NCBI RefSeq assembly: GCF_032163395.1
Contig: NZ_CP119968.1
Coordinates: forward strand, 4,304,001 to 4,368,000
DNA length: 64,000 nucleotides
Direction: 5' to 3'
Source of the DNA: Gloeocapsopsis dulcis
GTDB lineage: Bacteria > Cyanobacteriota > Cyanobacteriia > Cyanobacteriales > Chroococcidiopsidaceae
Below are positions 45,430 through 54,843 of the stretch, piece by piece (position 1 is the first letter of the stretch; the number at the start of each line of letters is the position of its first letter). Both the position numbers and the translations under genes were made by a program. The notes below the pieces were generated by a model that was given only the letters and a program-made list of their open reading frames with translations, searched no databases and had not been told where the DNA came from.

Positions 45430-45663
45430 ATGGCACAAGAAACTGCTGCCCAATTTTTTAAAGCTGTACAACAAGATAACGCCCTACAAGAAAAACTCAA
45501 AGCAACATCAGATCCCGAAGCTTTTATCAAGATTGCAGCACAACAAGGCTATAATTTCAGCGTGCAAGACTTAGATCAAGCTATCAGCAAGCTATCTCCA
45601 GAAGAATTTGCTGCGGTAATTAATCCAGGTGTTTCCCCTCGGCGACATATAGTTCCAAGATGA
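45430..45663 (+). CDS. Nif11-like leader peptide (orphan natural-product precursor)
   Basis: A 77-residue peptide with the Nif11-type leader pattern: ETAAQFFKAVQQDNALQEKLKA, AFIKIAAQQGYNFSVQDLDQAI, SKLSPEEFAAVINPG. In the family such leaders precede modified core peptides. Here the C-terminal 10-12 residues (PGVSPRRHIVPR) would be the core; they contain no Cys and only one Ser. An AGGAG ribosome site and a hairpin terminator downstream support expression. No modification enzyme or transporter gene is nearby. It may have a non-biosynthetic role. Confidence 0.75.
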   Translation: MAQETAAQFFKAVQQDNALQEKLKATSDPEAFIKIAAQQGYNFSVQDLDQAISKLSPEEFAAVINPGVSPRRHIVPR

Positions 45664-46348
45664 GCTTATATGAGAAATTGAGCTGTGAGGTTTCAAGTGC
45701 CTCGATCCTGATATGCAAGTTTTAAAATCAAAGGGTACCGTAAATTTCAAATTGAAATGCGTTGCTAATCCCACCCTGAATAGGAGTGGGATTTTGCTAT
45801 TGCTATTGCTAAAAGTACTATTCTTCACAACTGTGTGAATTAGATATATCAGAGTTAATCACTGAGTAATATATTTTCAACAGGTAAGAAATCAAATTTA
45901 AAGTTTAATTTTAAGAGTCATTTTATAGGCTGAAATACTTATTCAGTATAAACCATAGTGATTGATTTATATACAGCAATTTGACTTAAATTCAATGTGA
46001 AGAATAACCAAGCAAGTAGCTAAGCGTAATTATTTATTACACTCTAAGGTTGAGAAATATGTAACGGCTAATAGATATTATTTGTGCATTTCCAATTGCC
46101 AGCCTTTATGTACTGTATTAAAGGTAAGGCTTTGTATGAATTGTGTATGGGTTCTATATAAAAGAGGTATTTCTCAGTAAAAATGACTAGAATTACTTTT
46201 GTAGTTTATATTCTTTGAATATAAAGAAACTTTAAAAAATGTGAGAAAGCAGGTTTTGTAAATGATTTAGGGTGGAGAATGTGAATCGAAAAAGAAGATT
46301 AAGTTTTTTTTTCACAAAGCCAATAGAGAAGTACGTCATAGTTCTCAG
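45664..46348. other. Long AT-rich intergenic region
   Basis: Nearly 700 bases between the Nif11-type gene and the peroxidase gene. It contains the terminator at 45768-45795 and otherwise AT-rich sequence with no convincing gene, RNA or repeat. The last 100 bases hold a run of nine T (about 46306-46314), which is relevant to the peroxidase start. Confidence 0.4.
45768..45795 (+). terminator. Rho-independent terminator after the Nif11-type gene
   Basis: Stem ATCCCAC / GTGGGAT with an 11-base loop, followed by TTT. Located about 105 bases after the stop codon at 45663. The stem is perfect over seven pairs. Confidence 0.65.
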
Positions 46349-48430
46349 TTGCTGCGTTTACTATCAGCAAGATCAAAAAGACTTAAAAATACGTTCTCAA
46401 TAGGAAAAGTATTTAGTTATATCGCAGTAGCCTTGATAGTTGCGATCGCAGGACTCGCAGGACATACTGTATCTGCGCAATTGGTTCTACAAGAACCATC
46501 GCAGCCGTTAACATCGCTCAAAACCGTACCAATTCCTGAACCAGCAAATTTAGGAGAATTTGTCAGCGATCGCGCCGCAGCTATTCGCTTAGGAAAAGCG
46601 TTGTTCTGGGATATGCAAGTAGGTAGTGATGGGATTCAGGCGTGTGCAAGTTGCCACTTTCATGCTGGAACGGATACGAGAGCAAAGAACCAACTAAGCC
46701 CAGGATTACTACGTGTTAACGCTGATGGTAGTCCTAATCCAGATCAAACTTTTAGTGTAGGAAGCGGACCTAACTATACACTCAAACCTGGAGACTTCCC
46801 CTTTCACAAGCTTGCCGATCCGAATAATCGTTCTTCAGCAGTGCTGGCAGACAGTAATGATGTTGCAGGTTCGCAAGGTGTACCGCTAACCAAGTTCAAT
46901 AGTACGTCTCCTGGTAGTGCGCAGGATAACGTCACGGTGCAACCTGACGCGGTATTTCATGTCAATGGAACAAACGTCCGACAGGTAACTGAACGCAACA
47001 CACCTAGCACAGTTAACGCGGTATTCAACTTCCGCAACTTTTGGGATGGTAGGGCACAAGATGAATTTAATGGTGTTAACCCATTCGGTTCGCGAGATCC
47101 CAATGCACGTGTCATCAAGGCATCTAAACCAGCAGCACTGCCGCAAGAAGTCAAAATTAGCTTAAGAAATGCTTCACTTGCTTCACAAGCGGTAGGTCCA
47201 CCACTGAGTTCGGTCGAAGCGTCGGCGACGGGTCGGATCTTCCCTGATATTGGCAATAAACTCAGTAGAGTTCAGCGGCGGTTACTTCCTAGAGAGACAG
47301 GTAAAAAGCTACGTACATTGCAACCATTAGGCAAGCAGCTTGTTGCAGTTGATGATAGCGTACTTGGTAGATTAAGCCGAGGAAAATTTCCAGGGTTGAA
47401 GACAACCTACACCGCGATGATTAAGGCAGCGTTTAAGCCTGAATGGTGGAAATCTACCTATCTTATTAATGTCGATGCCAACGGAAACCGCAGTTTTGTG
47501 CGCAGAACAGCTAAGCAAAAAGCAGATAGAGATGAACTTGTCGATCCTGGTCAATTACCGAGTCAGCAATTTACGCTGATGGACTACAATTTCTCACTGT
47601 TTATGGGACTAGCAATTCAAATGTACGAGTCTACGCTTGTCTCCAACAATGCACCGATTGACCGATACCTCGAAGGCAACACAGGTGCTTTAACAACTGC
47701 ACAAGTGCGTGGTAAAGAGCTATTTGAAGGTAGGGCTAAATGTATCAATTGTCATGGCGGTGCAGAATTTACAAATGCATCTGTGAGAAATGTGCGCAAT
47801 GAACGACTCGAACTCATGGAAATGGGTAATGGACAACCTGCAGTTTACGACAATGGCTTCTATAACATTGGCGTACGACCAACGCAAGAAGACTTAGGAC
47901 TAGGAGGAAAAGACCCTTTTGGTAATCCACTGTCAGAAACACGGTTGGCACAGCAAGGGAAGTTTAACGCCTTATTGGGCGCAAGTCCTAATATTACAGT
48001 TGAGGCAGGCGATCGCGTCGCAGTAGATGGTGCTTTTAAAACCCCAGGACTACGCAACATCGAACTCACCGCGCCTTACTTCCACAATGGCGGGCAATTA
48101 ACACTGCGCCAAGTGATCGACTTTTACAATCGCGGTGGTGATTTTCACGAGCAAAATCTCAACAACTTAGATCCAGATATCCAAAATCTGAACTTAAGTG
48201 AACAAGATAAAAATGACTTAGTGGAATTTCTCAAAGCGCTAACAGATGAGCGCGTGCGTTCTGGTAAAGCACCCTTCGATCGCCCACAACTGTTTATTCC
48301 TAACGGACATCCAAGAGACACGACATCTGTGACTAATGACGGTACAGGTCAAGCAACAGATGGTACGCTGTTGGAAATTCCCCCAGTAGGTCGTAATGGA
48401 GGTCATGGTAGGGTGAATTTTTTGTCTTGA
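46349..48430 (+). CDS. Di-haem cytochrome c peroxidase-like protein
   Basis: About 693 residues. An N-terminal membrane/signal segment (VFSYIAVALIVAIAGLAGHTV) leads to a MauG/CcpA-like protein with two haem sites: CASCH near residue 102 and CINCHGG near residue 470, plus APYFHNGG distal to the second. It probably reduces peroxide or oxidises a substrate outside the cytoplasm. It is longer than usual because of an insertion between the haem domains (about residues 280-400). No ATG fits: TTG 46349 is the best start, although the frame is open further upstream into a T9 run, so a slippage-altered start is possible. Confidence 0.85.
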   Translation: MLRLLSARSKRLKNTFSIGKVFSYIAVALIVAIAGLAGHTVSAQLVLQEPSQPLTSLKTVPIPEPANLGEFVSDRAAAIRLGKALFWDMQVGSDGIQACASCHFHAGTDTRAKNQLSPGLLRVNADGSPNPDQTFSVGSGPNYTLKPGDFPFHKLADPNNRSSAVLADSNDVAGSQGVPLTKFNSTSPGSAQDNVTVQPDAVFHVNGTNVRQVTERNTPSTVNAVFNFRNFWDGRAQDEFNGVNPFGSRDPNARVIKASKPAALPQEVKISLRNASLASQAVGPPLSSVEASATGRIFPDIGNKLSRVQRRLLPRETGKKLRTLQPLGKQLVAVDDSVLGRLSRGKFPGLKTTYTAMIKAAFKPEWWKSTYLINVDANGNRSFVRRTAKQKADRDELVDPGQLPSQQFTLMDYNFSLFMGLAIQMYESTLVSNNAPIDRYLEGNTGALTTAQVRGKELFEGRAKCINCHGGAEFTNASVRNVRNERLELMEMGNGQPAVYDNGFYNIGVRPTQEDLGLGGKDPFGNPLSETRLAQQGKFNALLGASPNITVEAGDRVAVDGAFKTPGLRNIELTAPYFHNGGQLTLRQVIDFYNRGGDFHEQNLNNLDPDIQNLNLSEQDKNDLVEFLKALTDERVRSGKAPFDRPQLFIPNGHPRDTTSVTNDGTGQATDGTLLEIPPVGRNGGHGRVNFLS

Positions 48431-48457
48431 ATGAGAAGCTATTAGCGGTTAGCAATT

Positions 48458-48482
48458 AGCAATTAGCGCTAATTGCTTTTTT
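48458..48482. terminator. Palindromic terminator between convergent genes
   Basis: A perfect 20-base palindrome, AGCAATTAGCGCTAATTGCT (48458-48477), followed by TTTTTA, lies between the peroxidase stop and the helicase stop. It can work for the plus-strand gene and perhaps for both. Confidence 0.7.
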
Positions 48483-48497
48483 ATTGCGTAATTCTTG

Positions 48498-51179
48498 CTA
48501 CTCCACAATTTCATTAACTGGAAAGCGGTCTAGTAATTGCATTGCCCGATACGCATTACGGCGTAAAGCTTCTGATAAATAAGGAATATGAGGTATCTGC
48601 GAAAGTAAATCGAGTGTCCGGCGCAATAGCCGCACAACATCGCCTTCATCCAAACTCGTATTGGCACAAAGTTCTAACCACTCTACTCCCAATGCCCACT
48701 GTTCAACTAATGCCACCAAATCGTATTCCAACCAAATTGGAAACGCCACATTGTAACGGCGTTGCAATTGAAACAACTGACGACGGGTAGAACGTAATCC
48801 GGCAAGTGCTTCTTCGACTTCGGGAGATAAAGCATAGCGTACCCAACTATCTGGGCGAGTATTTTCGGTGACAAGTGCCGCAACTGCTGCTGCGAGGTGG
48901 TGCGGATCGAGTTGATCGAATTCACCACTCACCAAGGCAAGCCCTAACCATAATTCATTATCACCGCGAATTGCAGCTGCAACTTGTCCTAAATGTGTCG
49001 GCACTAACTCATTTAAGCAACCAAACCGCTGCAAAATTTCGATTAAATTTAAGAATTCTTCCCAGTGATGCTGAGATAATTGATTTAACTCCTCTTGCCG
49101 CTCGGCAATTTCTGCTTGCAGCTGTAGACTCTTGTTACGACGCTTGAGAATCGTTGCTGGGCTATCAGATTTGTGCAGAGGATGGGCTTGTAATTGAGCT
49201 TCTAAAGCCGCAACTTTTGCCTGCTGTGCCAAAACTTCGGGGGCAATATTCAGTTCTGTTGTATCAGGAATTTGCCGCGCGCTCGCCGCAGTTTCTTGAT
49301 TCCCACGACGTGATTGACCTGGCTTTAATGGCATTTCGACTGGTGGTAACAGATCGCTAGCGATTTCCAATCGCGGTAACTCTGCATATAAATCCACGAC
49401 ATCGCTAGTCGTCACAACATACCAACGGTTATCTTGTCCCAAACAAATTAAATATGGTGCTTGCCCCGAACCTGGTGTTTTAGCAACTAAAACAGCCGGA
49501 ATTGGTGTTGCAGTTGGTACGTGTTTTCCTCGAAGACTCAATAATGTTCCTGACACTGCAAAGTTCAAAGTCAAACCTAATTGTTCTGTTCGGGCTTCTT
49601 GGGCTTGCTCGTAGAGTGTTTTTAACAGTTGACGTTCTACTTTAATGCGTTGCCGTAGTTTCTCATACTTGGCAAGCTGTTCCCTGTCTATAGACTGCAA
49701 TTGTGCCTCAATTTGGGCAACTTGCGCTTGTAAATACGCCAAAGATTCGTAGTGGGGTTGCAAATATAGCGTTGCTAAATACTGCCCAAAGCTGCGTTCG
49801 ACAAGTTCTTTTGCTTCTTCTAAAGTATGAGTTTGCAGCAAGTTCAACACCATACCGTAGCTTGGTGTAAACTGGCTCACGAGTGGATCGGGCTGAGCTG
49901 TAGCAAGATAGGCAGCTTCTTTCGCGCCTTCAAACGGCGTTTGTAGTGTAACGACATGACCAATCTTATCCATACCGCGACGTCCAGCACGCCCTGCCAT
50001 TTGCAAAAATTCGGAAGGATTAAGCAGTCGGTGTCCGCGATCTGTGCGTTTAGAGAGCGTAGAAATAACAGTTGTGCGCGCAGGCATATTAATTCCTGCT
50101 GCTAGCGTTTCGGTTGCAAAAACAACTTTGATCAGTCCCTGTTGAAACAGTTCTTCGACTAGCCCTTTCCAAGTTGGCAGTATCCCCGCATGATGTGCCG
50201 CAATCCCACGATAAAGTGGTTCAATTTGTCCAGCGCGTCCGGCTTCGGGGTTCCGTGCTAAAAATTCATCAATTTGTTGCTGTAGTTGTGCGGCTTCTGC
50301 TGAGTTGACAAGCGATAAATTTTGTATATTTGCGACAGCTTGGTCACATCCCCGACGGCTGAAGATAAAGTAAATTGCCGGTAGCATATCCTTCGCTGCT
50401 AGTCGCGAAATGGTAAATTCTAAACTAGGGGCTTCGAGTCGCGCTCCACCATTTCTGCGTCCACCTTTTGTATGAGCATTGCTACTTCCTGGCTTAGGCT
50501 TTAAACGTGGGTTGATTTTAGATTTGTTGTTGTCAAGCAGTGGAAATAATCCTTTAGGATTGCAAAAGTAAAATTCTAAAGGAACTGGGCGAAATTCTGA
50601 GTAAATCAGTTCGGTAGGACCGTGGACTTGGTTGATCCAATCTGTCAGTTGTTGACTATTAGCAATTGTTGCCGAAAGTGCGACTAACTGAACTTCTGAA
50701 GGGCAGTAGATAATTGATTCTTCCCAAACAGTACCCCGCTGGCGATCGTTCATGTAGTGACACTCATCTAGCACAACGGCTTCAACATCGACCAAAGAAG
50801 TTCCCACTTCTCCGATGGGGGTTCCGTAAAGCATATTACGGAAAATTTCGGTCGTCATCACTAAAATCGGCGCGTCGCGGTTGATTGAGGCATCTCCTGT
50901 TAGTAGCCCTACCATGTCAGCACCAAAGCGATCGCGAAAGTCACGTAGCTTTTGATTAGAAAGTGCCTTGAGAGGAGTCGTATAAAAAACTCGTTTGCCT
51001 CGGCTTAACGCCCGATAAATCGCATATTCCCCAATTAATGTTTTCCCCGAACCTGTCGGCGCACACACCACAACCGAGCGCTCGGCATTCAATGCTCGAA
51101 TTGCCGCCAACTGAAATTCATCAAGTTCAAACGGAAATATCTCTTTTAGATTTAGTTCGGAAAACAGTTGCAAATTCAC
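48498..51179 (-). CDS. Ski2/Mtr4-like DExH RNA helicase
   Basis: An 893-residue superfamily 2 helicase. Motif I is CAPTGSGKTLIGEYAIYRAL, motif II VLDECHYMND, motif III VALSATIAN and motif VI QMAGRAGRRGMDKIGHVV. The C-terminal ~250 residues form the helical (DSHCT-like) domain of Ski2/Mtr4 proteins, with a long helical arm near residues 470-550. Such helicases unwind RNA in decay or processing. Cyanobacterial and plant-plastid relatives (ISE2-type) act on RNA maturation. The gene is complete. Confidence 0.9.
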   Translation of the reverse strand: MNLQLFSELNLKEIFPFELDEFQLAAIRALNAERSVVVCAPTGSGKTLIGEYAIYRALSRGKRVFYTTPLKALSNQKLRDFRDRFGADMVGLLTGDASINRDAPILVMTTEIFRNMLYGTPIGEVGTSLVDVEAVVLDECHYMNDRQRGTVWEESIIYCPSEVQLVALSATIANSQQLTDWINQVHGPTELIYSEFRPVPLEFYFCNPKGLFPLLDNNKSKINPRLKPKPGSSNAHTKGGRRNGGARLEAPSLEFTISRLAAKDMLPAIYFIFSRRGCDQAVANIQNLSLVNSAEAAQLQQQIDEFLARNPEAGRAGQIEPLYRGIAAHHAGILPTWKGLVEELFQQGLIKVVFATETLAAGINMPARTTVISTLSKRTDRGHRLLNPSEFLQMAGRAGRRGMDKIGHVVTLQTPFEGAKEAAYLATAQPDPLVSQFTPSYGMVLNLLQTHTLEEAKELVERSFGQYLATLYLQPHYESLAYLQAQVAQIEAQLQSIDREQLAKYEKLRQRIKVERQLLKTLYEQAQEARTEQLGLTLNFAVSGTLLSLRGKHVPTATPIPAVLVAKTPGSGQAPYLICLGQDNRWYVVTTSDVVDLYAELPRLEIASDLLPPVEMPLKPGQSRRGNQETAASARQIPDTTELNIAPEVLAQQAKVAALEAQLQAHPLHKSDSPATILKRRNKSLQLQAEIAERQEELNQLSQHHWEEFLNLIEILQRFGCLNELVPTHLGQVAAAIRGDNELWLGLALVSGEFDQLDPHHLAAAVAALVTENTRPDSWVRYALSPEVEEALAGLRSTRRQLFQLQRRYNVAFPIWLEYDLVALVEQWALGVEWLELCANTSLDEGDVVRLLRRTLDLLSQIPHIPYLSEALRRNAYRAMQLLDRFPVNEIVE

Positions 51180-51260
51180 TCAATTGAGATTAACTAACTT
51201 GAAGACAAGCGGTTTATTACCTTAAATTATAAACTTTAAAATGATTTCATAATTTTTTGT

Positions 51261-52079
51261 CTATTCTTTTGCTCCCAACTCCTGCGATCGCTGTGATGCA
51301 GCTTTGACTGCGGCAATTAGCCCGGCGCGGAATCCGGCACGTTCTAACTCAGTGACTCCGGCGATCGTTGTCCCGCCTGGACTTGTTACCCGATCTTTCA
51401 GTTCGGCGGGATGCATTTGGGTTTCTTGCAACAATTGTACTGTCCCGCGCACGGTTTGAAGCGCTAGTTGAGTTGCGATCGCTCTTGGTAAACCTGCTGC
51501 CACACCACCATCAGATAGTGCCTCTACAAAGAGTGCAACATACGCAGGTCCCGATCCCGACAATCCTGTCACCGCATCCATTAATGTTTCTGGAACTTCT
51601 ACAACTTCTCCTACCGCAGAAAATAGCTGCTGCGCAGTTTGCTTGTCGCGATCGCCTGCTTGCGCCCCTAAGGAAATAGCTGTCATTCCAGCGCCGACTG
51701 TGGCTGGAGTATTAGGCATAGCTCGAATTACTGGAAGTTGAGGAAAAGCCTCTTCTAACTGCGATAAAGAAACTCCTGCTAAAATAGAAATAATGAGTGG
51801 TACGGATTTTGCCAGCACAGATGCTAACTCAGCTGCTACTGCTGTAAATACTTGCGGTTTGATTGCTAAGAGCAGTACAGAAGCTTGAGTGACAACAAGG
51901 TTATCATCTGTGACTGAAACTCCGTATTGATGTGCTAAATAACTGCGTCGTTCTGGTGATTTTTCGCCGACGATAATCTCTGTTGGTTGATATATTTTTT
52001 GAGAAACCAAGCGGGATAATAGTGCTTCTCCCATTACCCCACCGCCAATAATCCCAAACTTAACAGACAATTGAATCAA
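51261..52079 (-). CDS. proC: Pyrroline-5-carboxylate reductase
   Basis: A 272-residue ProC, the last step of proline synthesis (P5C to proline with NADPH). The N-terminal Rossmann motif is FGIIGGGVMGEALLSRLV, the central motif IRAMPNTPATVGAGMTAIS, and the substrate/dimer region LSGSGPAYVALFVEALSDGGVAAGL and VTSPGGTTIAGV. The start is a TTG at 52079 or a second TTG four codons in. The gene order pipX-pipY-sepF-proC is conserved in cyanobacteria. Confidence 0.95.
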   Translation of the reverse strand: MIQLSVKFGIIGGGVMGEALLSRLVSQKIYQPTEIIVGEKSPERRSYLAHQYGVSVTDDNLVVTQASVLLLAIKPQVFTAVAAELASVLAKSVPLIISILAGVSLSQLEEAFPQLPVIRAMPNTPATVGAGMTAISLGAQAGDRDKQTAQQLFSAVGEVVEVPETLMDAVTGLSGSGPAYVALFVEALSDGGVAAGLPRAIATQLALQTVRGTVQLLQETQMHPAELKDRVTSPGGTTIAGVTELERAGFRAGLIAAVKAASQRSQELGAKE

Positions 52080-52261
52080 TCCTTGTGTCTAGAACAGTTT
52101 ACCGCTACGCAGAGTTCTGAATGATGAGTTTTGAGCTGTGAATTAAGAGTTAACAACTCTACATTAGGTTCAAAGCCCCTGAATCAGGGGTTAGGAGTTA
52201 TGAATTACGGAATTTGAGTTAAAGACAAAATTCAAAACTCAAAACTCTTAAAGCATATGCC

Positions 52262-52855
52262 TTAACTAGACTGCGCAATTCGAGTGGAATCTGCTGACCA
52301 GGCTTGACTATGAACTGTTGTGCGTTCTGTCCGCACTTGAGTTTGAGGAACTTCTTGCACAACTCCTGACTGAGTTGTCACTTGTACGCAAATAGGAGTG
52401 AATAGAAAAATACTATCGCCAACACGTTCTTGATGACCATCAATTGCGTAAGTTCCACCAGCAACAAAATCAACAGCACGTTGAGCCAAATCTGGGTCCA
52501 TCATTGTGAGGTTGAGGACAACTGACTTACGCTCGCGCAAAGCTTGAATTGCCTGTGGCATTTCTTCAAACGAGCGCGGTTCCATCACAACAACTTCGTA
52601 CATCCGATTCCCAGCACCAGGCATTCCGATCACATTATTCATCGAAGCTGCTCCTACTTCGGAATTAGGTTCTAAAGTAATTCTTTCGCGTACGCGCCGC
52701 CGTTGGCGTAAATCTTCTTCTATTGGCTGTGAAGGTTCAGGCTGATAAGTATGGCGGTAGCCATCTTCTTCGACAACATATTCAACATCGTCGTCGTCTG
52801 CATATGGATCGTTCAAACCAACAAACTCTTTGATTGTCTTGATAAATTTGCTCAC
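52262..52855 (-). CDS. sepF: Cell division protein SepF
   Basis: A 197-residue SepF. The N-terminus ([16 protein letters not shown]) is an amphipathic membrane-binding helix. A charged linker leads to the C-terminal domain with [34 protein letters not shown] and [26 protein letters not shown]. SepF (Cdv2 in cyanobacteria) anchors FtsZ to the membrane. The C-terminal ~40-residue tail is Thr/Gln-rich and variable. Confidence 0.95.
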   Translation of the reverse strand: MSKFIKTIKEFVGLNDPYADDDDVEYVVEEDGYRHTYQPEPSQPIEEDLRQRRRVRERITLEPNSEVGAASMNNVIGMPGAGNRMYEVVVMEPRSFEEMPQAIQALRERKSVVLNLTMMDPDLAQRAVDFVAGGTYAIDGHQERVGDSIFLFTPICVQVTTQSGVVQEVPQTQVRTERTTVHSQAWSADSTRIAQSS

Positions 52856-53271
52856 CGTTTCACTCTCCCTGGCTGTTCACACATATTAGTTAACTGGGAA
52901 AACATACTTTAATCAAGTAGGAATGCGATCGCATCTTAGACTGGGTTATTTCATATTTTGCTCAAGCCATACTCCAAATGAAGTTTGATTCAGAGGCTTT
53001 TCTGCTTGCAGGTTTACTTCGGAATACGAAGTGACCCCAATTGAGAAAAGTTCTTTAACAACGTTGGAGGCATTCAAGTTTTATCAGCTTTAAACCGATT
53101 GGTAGCAAAAATTCAACTTATAGCCTTCAATCTAAAATGACACAATGCTCTGGTTAATACTATCTTTTTTACCTGTACTTCAACCGAGATATTACTGAAC
53201 TTTCCAAACTTTTTAGTAATATTACTGAACTTTCCAGACTTTTTAGTTAAATTCGTGCTACACGCTGACAA
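52856..53271. other. Intergenic region between pipY and sepF
   Basis: About 416 bases. It contains a 30-bp tandem duplication next to pipY (separate entry), one GCGATCGC octamer near 52926 and otherwise AT-rich sequence. I see no gene or RNA structure. A promoter for sepF is expected near its start. Confidence 0.4.
53189..53248. repeat. 30-bp tandem duplication
   Basis: Two adjacent copies of a 30-base unit (ATATTACTGAACTTTCCAAA then CTTTTTAGTA) differing at one base (A/G). It lies just downstream of pipY, outside any gene. Probably a recent slip duplication. Confidence 0.8.
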
Positions 53272-53967
53272 CTAACTTTCAGATTCAGTAGTATTTGGTA
53301 CAGTTGGTCTTGCACCAAACAGAATACGACCTAGTCTCACCATCGTTGTTCCGGCTTGCACTGCTAGGTAATAGTCGTTAGACATGCCCATTGAAAGCTG
53401 CTGCATTTGTAGGTTAGACCAATGTTGCTCTCGAATGTTAATCGCAAGAGCGCGAGTTTGGTTGAAAAAATTAAGAATTTCTACATCATTCAATCCCAGC
53501 GGCGGAATTGTCATCAAACCTTGAATATTTAAGCGCTCGCATTGGTTAAGTGCTGGCAGATCGTTAAGGAGTTCTGGTATAGTCCAGCCTGTTTTATTTG
53601 GATCGCTTTGCAGCTTCACTTGTAGGCAAATTTTTGGCTGGCATGACTCCTGTATTGCCAGTTGATTTAAACGTTGTGCCAACTTTAAACTATCAACCGA
53701 ATGAATCCACTGAAACAGTTCTAAAGCTTTTTTGGCTTTGTTTGCTTGCAACCGCCCAATCATGTGCCAGGTGACATCCGTTAAGTCGTGTAATTGTGCT
53801 TGCTTACTTGCAGCTTCTTGGACGCGGCTTTCACCAAAATCTCGCACTCCAGCAGCATAGGCTTCGCGCATCGCTGCAACAGAAACTTGTTTAGTAACAG
53901 CAATCAAGCGGACTGTATCTGGCAGTTCTTTGCGGATTTGAGCGATCCGTTCAGCAATCGAACTCAT
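53272..53967 (-). CDS. pipY: PLP homeostasis protein PipY (YggS family)
   Basis: A 231-residue COG0325 protein. The PLP-binding Lys is in RLIAVTKQVSV. Other motifs are DFGESRVQEAASKQ, WHMIGRLQANKAKKAL, IHSVDSLKLAQRLN and QLSMGMSNDYYLAVQAGTTMVRLGRILFG. It is a single-domain PLP carrier, not an enzyme, keeping vitamin B6 and amino/keto-acid pools balanced. It overlaps the pipX stop by four bases, matching the known pipX-pipY operon. Confidence 0.95.
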   Translation of the reverse strand: MSSIAERIAQIRKELPDTVRLIAVTKQVSVAAMREAYAAGVRDFGESRVQEAASKQAQLHDLTDVTWHMIGRLQANKAKKALELFQWIHSVDSLKLAQRLNQLAIQESCQPKICLQVKLQSDPNKTGWTIPELLNDLPALNQCERLNIQGLMTIPPLGLNDVEILNFFNQTRALAINIREQHWSNLQMQQLSMGMSNDYYLAVQAGTTMVRLGRILFGARPTVPNTTESES

Positions 53968-54233
53968 TGGAAGGTACGTTGCAAAACTATTTGTAGCTGC
54001 TCGTACTCTTGTGTTTGTCCAGTACGGCGGAGCATGCGTAAACGATTTTCTAACAATAAACGTGCTTCAGAGCGACCCATTGGCTCAAACTTCATGCCTG
54101 ATGTAGTAGTGGATACTAAAAAAAAGAGCCTCTGCGCATAGAGGGTAGTAAACAGTTCGTGGTGTTCCTCAACAAAACAGACTCTGTACAGTAGACCGAA
54201 ATTTGGATGATTTATGTAATGTTCTGTGTTCAT
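53964..54233 (-). CDS. pipX: PipX, PII-interacting NtcA co-activator
   Basis: An 89-residue PipX: TEHYINHPNFGLLYRVCF, then LFTTLYAQRLFFLVSTT (Tudor-like/KOW fold) and a C-terminal helical pair, SEARLLLENRLRMLRRTGQ. PipX swaps between PII (nitrogen-rich) and NtcA (nitrogen-poor, with 2-oxoglutarate) to tune nitrogen gene expression. It is restricted to cyanobacteria, which is strong evidence for the source. It is coupled to pipY by an ATGA-type overlap. Confidence 0.96.
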   Translation of the reverse strand: MNTEHYINHPNFGLLYRVCFVEEHHELFTTLYAQRLFFLVSTTTSGMKFEPMGRSEARLLLENRLRMLRRTGQTQEYEQLQIVLQRTFQ

Positions 54234-54349
54234 TCCCTCTTAGTTGAAGAAGACTTAGCTGTGTTGAGACTACCAGATTAATAATGCCGATAATATCTTG
54301 ATTTGGGATAAGTATTTGAGCTATTAGCTGCAAATTGAGTTGAATTTTA

Positions 54350-54739
54350 TCAACAAATCAAAATTGCCGTAGCAATCGCATAGTCGCGATCGTGACTCAA
54401 ACTCAACTGCCAAGACAAATCTTTGTTCCAAGTTGCAACTAACGCTGCGGCTCTCCCGTGTAAGTATACTGTAGGTGCGCCACTTGTTTGACGCTGAATT
54501 TCAATGTCGGTGTAACTAACACCCCGCCATCCTGTTGTAAGTGCTTTTGCTACAGCTTCTTTTGCTGCCCAACGTCCAGCAAGTTGATGAATTGAAGGGC
54601 GACTAAATGAGTCTATCGTATATCCGCAATCGTGTTGTTCAATTGGAGTATAAACGCGGTATAAAAAGCGATCGCCAAAGCGCTCAACAGCTGCTTGAAT
54701 GCGTGGAATATAAACAATGTCGGTTCCCAATCGAATCAT
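54350..54739 (-). CDS. acpS: Holo-[acyl-carrier-protein] synthase
   Basis: A 129-residue AcpS: RLGTDIVYIPRIQAAVERFG with the metal-binding Asp, and LAGRWAAKEAVAKALTTGWRGV with the catalytic WAAKEA motif, then LSLSHDRDYAIA at the end. It transfers the 4'-phosphopantetheine arm of CoA to acyl carrier protein, enabling fatty acid synthesis. Length and motifs are normal. Confidence 0.95.
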   Translation of the reverse strand: MIRLGTDIVYIPRIQAAVERFGDRFLYRVYTPIEQHDCGYTIDSFSRPSIHQLAGRWAAKEAVAKALTTGWRGVSYTDIEIQRQTSGAPTVYLHGRAAALVATWNKDLSWQLSLSHDRDYAIATAILIC

Positions 54740-54843
54740 TATATTAGGGGTCAGGGAGTTGAAGAAGCTTCAGGGGCAGAAGGGCTTGAGGAGAATACTG
54801 TTTTCTATCTATTCAAAACTCAAAACTCAAAACTCAAAACTAA

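Noticed and set aside
45430-45663. Nif11-type gene as evidence for nitrogen fixation
   Set aside because: Nif11-like leaders are widespread peptide leaders; no nif structural gene is present in the window.
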